This document shows positions 1 to 4,440 of a stretch of 6,194 bases of DNA, one piece after another (the stretch's first letter is position 1; every line of letters starts with the position of its first letter). The position numbers and the translations under genes are program-made. Under the pieces are notes generated by a model that worked only from the letters and a program-made list of their open reading frames with translations, was not told the origin of the DNA and did no database searches. The DNA lies in NCBI GenBank assembly GCA_002482845.1, contig DLGT01000133.1:1-6194 (forward strand). The letters run 5' to 3'. Origin of the DNA: Saprospiraceae bacterium UBA7687. GTDB lineage: Bacteria > Bacteroidota > Bacteroidia > Chitinophagales > Saprospiraceae.

Positions 1-96
1 ATAAAAGAATTAAAGAGTTTAGCGTGCCTGCCTACCATCAATTTCAGACTGGCAGGTGAACTAAACGATGAGATTATTTTGAAGTCAGGTTCATAA
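1..96 (+). CDS. Possible 3' end of a plus-strand gene entering from the left edge
   Basis: Frame 1 of the plus strand is open from the window edge for 31 codons and ends with TAA at 94-96. The residues (for example LACLPTINFRLAGELNDEI) have a plausible protein composition. I do not recognise the family. An open stretch this short at an edge can occur by chance, and frame 3 is also open to about 59. If real, the gene converges tail-to-tail on the PIN remnant at 123-176, leaving 26 bp between the two stop codons. Confidence 0.3.
   Translation: MKELKSLACLPTINFRLAGELNDEIILKSGS
17..66. repeat. Imperfect inverted repeat (hairpin) near the left edge
   Basis: The arms are GTTTAG (17-22) plus CCTGCC (27-32), and GGCAGG (51-56) plus CTAAAC (61-66). 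A 4-nt internal mismatch (23-26 against 57-60) separates the paired blocks, and the loop is 18 nt. It lies just beyond the PIN remnant on the minus strand. No T-run follows the stem on either side, so it is not a standard intrinsic terminator. If the plus-strand frame at 1-96 is real, the repeat lies inside coding sequence. Confidence 0.4.
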
Positions 97-122
97 GATA
101 TTGATTATAAGGCAATAAAAAT

Positions 123-176
123 TTAAACATACTCTAAATCTATCAGTACATTGGCATCATTGACTACTACGATCAT
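123..176 (-). pseudogene. Truncated PIN-domain nuclease (toxin-like partner), first 17 codons only
   Basis: The ATG at 176-174 overlaps the TGA of the upstream regulator gene in an ATGA arrangement, the usual sign of translational coupling. The frame reads MIVVVNDANVLIDLEYV and then TAA at 125-123. This matches the first strand of PIN-domain nucleases, hydrophobic residues followed by an invariant metal-binding Asp (NDANVLIDL). PIN proteins normally run about 130-190 residues with three or four acidic metal ligands, so only the first ligand survives here. None of the three minus-strand frames from 122 to 1 gave me a recognisable continuation. A sequencing error or programmed event is less likely, since the remaining sequence does not look PIN-like. 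Genes for Xre plus ImmA/IrrE proteins are often followed by PIN genes in toxin-antitoxin-like pairs. The relic is probably non-functional. Confidence 0.6.
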
Positions 177-1228
177 ATTTCGATATATTCGTCCCTAAAA
201 GTTGCCAATTTTTGATTAGCAAGATTGGATGCCTTACTCATGGAGATGGCTTCCTCGGATACTGCTCGATAGAGAAGTTGTTTAAACCTATACGAGTTTT
301 CATTGCCTTTGTATTGGCCAAAACCAATCTCCTTTTTCAAATCAGGGTTTTGATTTACCTTAATACAAAAGCCTTTGTAGGTAGTTTCTTTTATAACACC
401 TAAAGCTTTAGCCCTTGCCATAATTGCCTGCATTGAAATCCCATAAACTTCTTTTACGGCGATTAATTCATTTATGCTGATATTACCTCGGACTCTTCCA
501 AATTCTCTGAAAAAAGTGTCTTCTGGTATCAACATGGCGCCTGCAAAACGGTGACATAATTTTTCTACCTCTTTATGAAGTAAATTGGGATTGAAATTCA
601 ATAATAAATGACCTAATTCATGCAGTGCAGTAAATCTTTTGCGTTCAATTGAAAAGTCTTTACAAATAACGATAACAGGAATATTTTCATTGGCCCATCC
701 CGAAAATCCATCAAATCCAGTTGGAGCACTTATTTCTACCACTTTTATTTCTTTATCTTCCAGAAGATCAATCACATTTGGTAGTGCGTTAAAGCCGATT
801 TTCCATTCAGTCAATAATTTATTAACGGCGCTCTCTACATCTTCTCCACTACTTATGATAATGTCAGAAATAGGGTTGTGGAATGAAGAAGATATATTCA
901 GATAATTTTCCAACTCCAAATACCTTGAAATGCTATCCCTAACTTCTTCTTTTAGAGCGTCTATATCTTTATTAGACAATTTACTATTTTTTCTAAACTC
1001 AATGTTGGAAACTTCAACATTGTAAGGCATAAAGAAGTAATCTGACTTTACTCCAAGTGCATTCGATAAGGCTAACAATACTTTGCTATCAGGCATCATT
1101 TCTGCATTCTCATATTTTTGAATGGCATTATGACTTACTATGTTCTTTATGGCATCTGATAATTCACGGAGCGACATCCGTGCCAGCATGCGAGCTGATT
1201 TTATTCTTTTGGCTATTAATTCCTTCAT
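173..1228 (-). CDS. Xre-family HTH regulator fused to ImmA/IrrE (M78) zinc metallopeptidase
   Basis: This 351-residue protein has two clear domains. Residues 4-66 form a Xre/Cro helix-turn-helix (LRELSDAIKN, then AIQKYENAEMMPDSKVL and LGVKSDYFF). Residues about 130-275 form an ImmA/IrrE-type peptidase, with the zinc motif HELGH at 203-207 and the downstream segment LCHRFAGAMLIP at 224-235. Glu222 is the likely third zinc ligand. Residues 286-351 form a conserved-looking tail containing RFKQLLYRAVSEEAISMSKA. Proteins of this type (COG2856 plus HTH) bind DNA at their own promoter and act as antitoxin-like or stress-responsive regulators, some cleaving a partner repressor; the target here is unknown. 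The ATG at 1228 follows an A/T-rich leader without a Shine-Dalgarno sequence, as is common in Bacteroidota. The gene overlaps the truncated PIN gene by 4 bp. A 12-bp inverted repeat around its promoter suggests autoregulation. All visible catalytic residues are intact. Confidence 0.93.
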   Translation of the reverse strand: MKELIAKRIKSARMLARMSLRELSDAIKNIVSHNAIQKYENAEMMPDSKVLLALSNALGVKSDYFFMPYNVEVSNIEFRKNSKLSNKDIDALKEEVRDSISRYLELENYLNISSSFHNPISDIIISSGEDVESAVNKLLTEWKIGFNALPNVIDLLEDKEIKVVEISAPTGFDGFSGWANENIPVIVICKDFSIERKRFTALHELGHLLLNFNPNLLHKEVEKLCHRFAGAMLIPEDTFFREFGRVRGNISINELIAVKEVYGISMQAIMARAKALGVIKETTYKGFCIKVNQNPDLKKEIGFGQYKGNENSYRFKQLLYRAVSEEAISMSKASNLANQKLATFRDEYIEI

Positions 1229-1244
1229 GACGATTATTTTTGAT

Positions 1245-1286
1245 TTGGTTTACAAAGGTATGTATTATAAACATTTTGTAAACCAA
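1245..1286 (-). promoter_or_regulatory. Promoter embedded in a 12-bp perfect inverted repeat (likely autoregulatory operator)
   Basis: TTGGTTTACAAA (1245-1256) and its exact reverse complement TTTGTAAACCAA (1275-1286) flank 18 bp. On the minus strand TACCTTTG (1260-1253) matches the Bacteroidota -7 box TAnnTTTG exactly and overlaps the downstream arm. A -33-like TTGG lies in the upstream arm, 22 bp away, with TTTAC just inside it as an alternative. Transcription would start near 1247, giving a leader of about 19 nt. A dimeric HTH protein bound to both arms would cover the promoter, so repression by the regulator encoded immediately downstream is the simplest reading. Confidence 0.7.
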
Positions 1287-1300
1287 TTTAACCCAAATAA

Positions 1301-1393
1301 TTACAGTCTTATACCAATTTTAACTAAATTTGTCTTAATTCTTTCCCGCAATGCTTTTGATTGTTCAAAATACCCTTTCAGAAAAGGACAAGA
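1301..1393 (-). pseudogene. Possible C-terminal remnant of an unidentified gene (30 codons)
   Basis: A minus-strand frame runs from just after a TAA (1396-1394) through 30 codons to a TAA at 1303-1301. It ends in residues such as FEQSKALRERIKTNLVKIG, an amphipathic, charged, helix-like composition typical of real protein C-termini. There is no start codon at a sensible position, and the same frame is closed upstream. It ends 15 bp before the operator of the Xre/ImmA gene, where the tail of an upstream co-oriented gene would sit. I cannot name a family, and chance is a fair alternative. Confidence 0.25.
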
Positions 1394-1445
1394 TTATGTG
1401 AATGTGGTTAATTATACTTTATCAGTTTTGAATCATCAATTATTT

Positions 1446-1528
1446 CTAAGCCTGAAAGGCTTGAATTTAAATAACCATAGGTGTAACCTATGGTAAAAAT
1501 GACTAAAAAAACAAGCCTGAATGGCTTG
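1446..1528. repeat. REP-like cluster of three small hairpins
   Basis: Three short stem-loops lie close together. The first is AAGCC-TGAAA-GGCTT (1448-1462). The second is ACCATAGG-TGTAA-CCTATGGT (1474-1494), an 8-bp perfect stem. The third is CAAGCC-TGAAT-GGCTTG (1512-1528). The outer two are near-identical direct copies that continue into TTGAATT on the same side. From memory, similar hairpin clusters with a CCATAGG/CCTATGG-type core recur across Bacteroidota genomes and are linked to REP-associated (Y1, IS200-like) transposases. No transposase gene is in the window, so this would be a non-autonomous copy. Confidence 0.65.
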
Positions 1529-1932
1529 AATTAATTATATAGCATAGCTTGTATGTAATTTGACAAAGTACAATTAATAAAGAAAAGGTCTCTTGTGATA
1601 ATATCGCAAAGCACAGGTTTCACACTAGCACCCAAATTGAATTACCTAGGCAATCCCAAATAAATTTAGAAAAAATATCAGATTTTTAGCTTTCTAAATT
1701 CATTTTGGAAGTTTACATTAACTTGAATTCCTCCAATAATGATTATATCGATTAAATGATAGCTCAATAGTTTATTAGACACCAAATTATAGGAGCGCAA
1801 TACAGCTAGATGTTACATGATTTATATATCAATCAAAACCATTAATAAAATGTTTGCATCATAAAGAACCATTCATTCTAATTCTAGACAATCTATAATA
1901 ATTCCAATATTGATCTCAAACTTCAATTATTT
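1529..1932. other. Intergenic stretch with no gene recognised
   Basis: This AT-rich stretch has no convincing coding frame on either strand. It contains one 10-bp perfect inverted repeat, AATTTAGAAA (1663-1672) and TTTCTAAATT (1691-1700), separated by 18 nt. In such AT-rich sequence this is weak evidence of function. A plus-strand frame of about 38 codons ending at 1689 shows no recognisable motif. I see no tRNA, riboswitch or CRISPR-like pattern. Confidence 0.6.
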
Positions 1933-2071
1933 ATGAGCCCACTACGAAAACTATTCCTGAAAGAATGTAAGTAAAACATCAGTTCATACTGATAATCAAC
2001 GGTTTCCCTTAAGGGTGCAGGGTAAAAAACCGTTGATTATCAAAATTCAAGTGTTTTAGGAGTGGACTCAT
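1933..2071. mobile_element. MITE-like element with imperfect terminal repeats and a perfect internal palindrome
   Basis: The 19-bp ends ATGAGCCCACTACGAAAAC (1933-1951) and GTTTTAGGAGTGGACTCAT (2053-2071) are inverted copies matching at 16 of 19 positions. Inside, TGATAATCAACGGTTT (1990-2005) and AAACCGTTGATTATCA (2027-2042) form a 16-bp perfect inverted repeat with a 21-nt loop. The inner CCCT (2006-2009) can also pair with AGGG (2019-2022). The element is 139 bp with no coding capacity, consistent with a miniature inverted-repeat element or the joined ends of a deleted insertion sequence. I see no clear target-site duplication, so it may be old or the exact ends may differ. It lies downstream of the GH18 gene, and transcripts reading through would fold into a strong stem. 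Confidence 0.55.
1990..2042. repeat. 16-bp perfect inverted repeat inside the MITE-like element
   Basis: The arms TGATAATCAACGGTTT and AAACCGTTGATTATCA are exact reverse complements. The loop region starts with CCCTTAAGGG, itself a palindrome. This is the strongest hairpin in the window. No T-run follows it on either strand, so a transposon or recombination role is more likely than termination, although it could block RNA decay or read-through. Confidence 0.75.
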
Positions 2072-2197
2072 TGATCTAACTTTTGCCCAACTGTACTACG
2101 CCCCTATACCTTTTTACCACTTAATATAAATGCCTTTATTTATTGCTCATCTCCCAAACGCTATACCCTAGTTTGAAAACACAAAACTAACAAAACC

Positions 2198-3481
2198 CTA
2201 CCCATAAACCCCATCAATAGCCGCAAGCACCCAAGTAAAACCGCCTCCTGCTAGGAGTGCATATTGCGTACTTCCTTTAAAGGCTACAATCGTTTTGCCA
2301 GCAGGTGCTTGGATAGTATGTGATGCAGTACCAGAGACAGAATGACTGATGGCAGAAGGATAACTTACACCCGCTATGGTGATTTGAACCACCACTTGAT
2401 GACCATACCAGTTTCCAGTGACGTAACTCATTTGTGTCAATCCACTAGGCAAATTAATAGTAGGATTTTGGCTGCCAGAATCTCCACCATGTTGCAACAT
2501 ATTGACCACATAAGTGCCTGCCTGATTCTGATTACTTGCCTGAATGGCATCCACCACCTCGCCACTCCTTACCATCACACTTTGCATCACGGTAGGCGTA
2601 GATTGAGCCTGAATGATAGCACCATCATCAAATGGTACTGAATTTGGACCACCTTTGATATATTGATTTAATAATAATTGTTGTCCTTGTTCAAAAGGCC
2701 AATTATCTGAGTCCAGTCTCCAGTTGATGATGGTGTTGTAAGCATATGATTTTCCATTGGCTGTAAATCCTGCTACATATTGTTTGTAAGCTTGTAGTGC
2801 ATTTTGATACGGGGTACCATTTTGGTTCTCAAACTTTGCTCCAAATCCTAGGAGAGATGGATTGATCCCGATACTGACAAAATCACTCGCACTAGTAAAA
2901 CCAGAATACGTCTGAAGATTGATAATATCACAATTAGCATTTACAGCTGTGGCATCAAGTCCCGCTGTGGTAGCAGGAGAAAGACTGATAAAATAAGTAC
3001 TTCCGAAAGCCTTTCTCAAAGCATTAAGCCAATCTGCACACTCTGTATGGCTCAGATTACTGATAGGAGATTCCCAATCGATATCAAATCCATTCATCTT
3101 ATTGTTACCTAAAAATGTAGCAATATTGTTCGCAAAAGCATCCAGTGTCGTTGGGTTATGGATGATCTTTTTTAGCTCCAAATAAATCTTAGTAGTCCAT
3201 GCTAGCGTAGCAAACAACTTAATGTTTGGATTTTGTGCTTGTGCATCAGCGACAATCATTTGCAGACCAGTATTGGTAGTACTGATGGTAGGTTGTTGTG
3301 GGTTCGTCATATCCACGTCAAACCATGCAATACACAAGTAGTCTAGGCTTGCGTACACATGATTGAGCTTCATGGATACAAAATTACTGTTAGGAGATGA
3401 AGGAGATGTAGCACCTGTGGGATGGAGTTCTGAATCAATCCATGCGCCGATGGCACCGTGAAAATTGTTTTGTGTGGTCAT
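2198..3481 (-). CDS. GH18 chitinase-like glycosidase with C-terminal jacalin-like lectin domain
   Basis: The N-terminal part, residues about 8-290, is a GH18 TIM barrel. Its beta-4 motif NGFDIDWE lies at 130-137, with catalytic acid Glu137, assisting Asp135 and Asp133; the first Asp of the usual DxxDxDxE is Asn130. Other barrel strands visible are IKLFATLAW (87-95), YFISLSPATT (163-172), CDIINLQTYS (184-193, with the likely active-site Tyr192) and TIINWRLDSDN (250-260, last strand with Trp254). Residues about 296-427 resemble a jacalin-like beta-prism lectin: VRSGEVVDAIQ, then HGGDSG (331-336), TINLPSGLT and KTIVAFKGS. The family hydrolyses beta-1,4 N-acetylglucosamine links in chitin or related glycans, and the lectin would target it to sugars. 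I see no signal peptide or type IX secretion tail, so export may need another route or the protein acts after lysis. The ATG at 3481 has no Shine-Dalgarno. The gene stands alone. Confidence 0.85.
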   Translation of the reverse strand: MTTQNNFHGAIGAWIDSELHPTGATSPSSPNSNFVSMKLNHVYASLDYLCIAWFDVDMTNPQQPTISTTNTGLQMIVADAQAQNPNIKLFATLAWTTKIYLELKKIIHNPTTLDAFANNIATFLGNNKMNGFDIDWESPISNLSHTECADWLNALRKAFGSTYFISLSPATTAGLDATAVNANCDIINLQTYSGFTSASDFVSIGINPSLLGFGAKFENQNGTPYQNALQAYKQYVAGFTANGKSYAYNTIINWRLDSDNWPFEQGQQLLLNQYIKGGPNSVPFDDGAIIQAQSTPTVMQSVMVRSGEVVDAIQASNQNQAGTYVVNMLQHGGDSGSQNPTINLPSGLTQMSYVTGNWYGHQVVVQITIAGVSYPSAISHSVSGTASHTIQAPAGKTIVAFKGSTQYALLAGGGFTWVLAAIDGVYG

Positions 3482-3542
3482 GATAATTTGTTTTTTGGTG
3501 TTGATTCCTACTCTTTAAGCTTTTCGGATTCCGCTTTTGATA

Positions 3543-3582
3543 TTCATAAAACGACTGTTACACAAGACCGTCGTTTCATGAA
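3543..3582. promoter_or_regulatory. 13-bp inverted repeat in the leader of the GH18 gene
   Basis: TTCATAAAACGAC (3543-3555) and GTCGTTTCATGAA (3570-3582) are inverted copies with one mismatch, a possible G-U pair in RNA, around a 14-nt loop. It lies about 60-100 nt upstream of the GH18 start codon, just downstream of the proposed promoter. It could be an operator for an unlinked regulator or a stabilising leader hairpin. Confidence 0.45.
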
Positions 3583-3592
3583 AGCAATACTG

Positions 3593-3624
3593 CAAAAGTG
3601 GGGAGATACAATGACCACCACAAG
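3593..3624 (-). promoter_or_regulatory. Candidate Bacteroidota promoter for the GH18 gene
   Basis: On the minus strand CACTTTTG (3600-3593) differs from the TAnnTTTG box only at its first base. CTTG (3624-3621), resembling the -33 TTTG/TTG element, lies 20 bp further upstream, a normal spacing. Transcription would start near 3586, giving a leader of about 105 nt that contains the inverted repeat at 3543-3582. No better match lies closer to the gene. Confidence 0.4.
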
Positions 3625-4005
3625 CGTAGAAATACGAATAATAGTTTAAGTATAAATACTTAAGAACTACTTTAAAAGTCAATTTTACTTAAAAAGCCCA
3701 AGCTAAGATTCCCTTAAAAAATCACCATTCTAAAAATCACCACCAATTAACAACTAAAGTTTCGGAGTTCTTAACTAATTCATTAATTATATTTTATAAA
3801 TATTATTATTATGTATATAAAATGATAAATGTTTGATTATTAACTCATTAAAACAAATTTCATATTGTCAAGTAAAGTTGTGCAAAAAGAAAAGCTAATC
3901 AATACACAAATGCCATTTGCAACGTTTGACTGGCCTTTTCATTTTTAGTCAAAACTTTGAAAAATAGCGTTAAGAAAAAGACTGAGTGATTTTGCTTTGG
4001 CAAAA

Positions 4006-4059
4006 AATGATTGAACGATTTCAATCATTAACAAAGGAACCGACCAAAACTTTGGTCGG
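4006..4059. repeat. Two adjacent perfect hairpins
   Basis: AATGATTGAA (4006-4015) pairs with TTCAATCATT (4020-4029) around the loop CGAT. Ten bases further on, CCGACCAA (4040-4047) pairs with TTGGTCGG (4052-4059) around a 4-nt loop. Both stems are perfect. Neither is followed by a T-run on either strand, so they are not typical intrinsic terminators. Their position near the centre of the 580-bp segment suggests they belong to that element. Confidence 0.6.
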
Positions 4060-4198
4060 CTAGAAATTATATCAAATAAGATAAATTTACGAAGTTCCAA
4101 CAATTCTTAATGCGGTGGACGAATATCAGAGGCGAGTTTTTTCGGTTTAGCTATTTTTTGATGTTTTGGCGTTAAGAAAATGAAACAGACTTGACTTT

Positions 4199-4232
4199 TT
4201 GTTTCTTTTGTGTCAAGACAAAAGAAAAACAA
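4199..4232. repeat. Imperfect hairpin in the 580-bp segment
   Basis: CTTTTGT (4205-4211) pairs with ACAAAAG (4218-4224) around the loop GTCAAG. After a 2-nt bulge the stem continues, with TTGTTT (4199-4204) facing AAACAA (4227-4232). It is A/T-biased and of unclear role; it could work as a weak processing or termination signal in either direction. Confidence 0.45.
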
Positions 4233-4348
4233 GTTAAAATCAATTTACCATTTTAAACTTCATCTACAAGCGCAAAAATGAAGACAAAATTTGCAGTTCA
4301 TCTTTTAAGTATTTAGTCCGAAACTTTAGTTAACAATAGTATATTTTG

Positions 4349-4371
4349 ATCAAGTCTAATGTATACTTGAT
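4349..4371 (-). terminator. Weak hairpin downstream of the repeat-bearing protein gene
   Basis: ATCAAGT (4349-4355) and ACTTGAT (4365-4371) form a 7-bp perfect stem with a 9-nt loop, about 70 nt beyond the stop codon at 4441. It is the only hairpin close to that gene's 3' end. It lacks a following T-run on the minus strand, so a termination role is only a guess. Confidence 0.2.
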
Positions 4372-4416
4372 GGGCAAAACCAAAGTCCTACCCGTTTAAA
4401 AAATCATCTTATAAAG

Positions 4417-4424
4417 TACTTTTG
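4417..4424 (+). promoter_or_regulatory. Consensus -7 box pointing into the 3' end of the 568-residue gene (antisense)
   Basis: TACTTTTG followed by C is an exact match to the Bacteroidota TAnnTTTG box on the plus strand. TTTA (4395-4398) lies 18 bp upstream as a poor -33 element. Transcription would begin just before 4441 and run antisense to the gene ending there. One or two such 8-mers are expected by chance in AT-rich intergenic DNA, so this is tentative. Confidence 0.2.
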
Positions 4425-4440
4425 CAAACCCTAAAACACG

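Larger units (their letters stand above)
3752..4331. mobile_element. 580-bp segment bounded by 15-bp perfect inverted repeats (candidate non-autonomous element)
   Basis: AACTAAAGTTTCGGA (3752-3766) and its exact reverse complement TCCGAAACTTTAGTT (4317-4331) bound the segment. The trinucleotide AAC lies immediately outside each end (3749-3751 and 4332-4334), as a 3-bp target duplication would. The interior has no gene. It contains several hairpins and a direct repeat GCGTTAAGAAAA (3967-3978 and 4169-4180). The structure fits a MITE or a decayed insertion sequence that has lost its transposase. Alternatively, the ends may be two separate inverted copies of a short dispersed repeat. Confidence 0.45.

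Noticed and set aside
1140..1496. 118-codon plus-strand open frame
   Set aside because: It begins antisense inside the Xre/ImmA gene, runs through that gene's promoter and operator, and ends inside the REP-like hairpins. No protein motif is visible.
1572..1689. About 38-codon plus-strand open frame ending in TAG near 1689
   Set aside because: It has no start codon of its own and no recognisable motif, and its length is within chance for this composition.
1663..1700. 10-bp perfect inverted repeat AATTTAGAAA/TTTCTAAATT
   Set aside because: It is almost entirely A/T in an AT-rich gap, has an 18-nt loop, and has no gene or promoter beside it; chance is a sufficient explanation.
3458..3649. 63-codon plus-strand open frame
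   Set aside because: It starts antisense to the GH18 start codon and crosses the GH18 leader inverted repeat and promoter. Its residues show no family signature.
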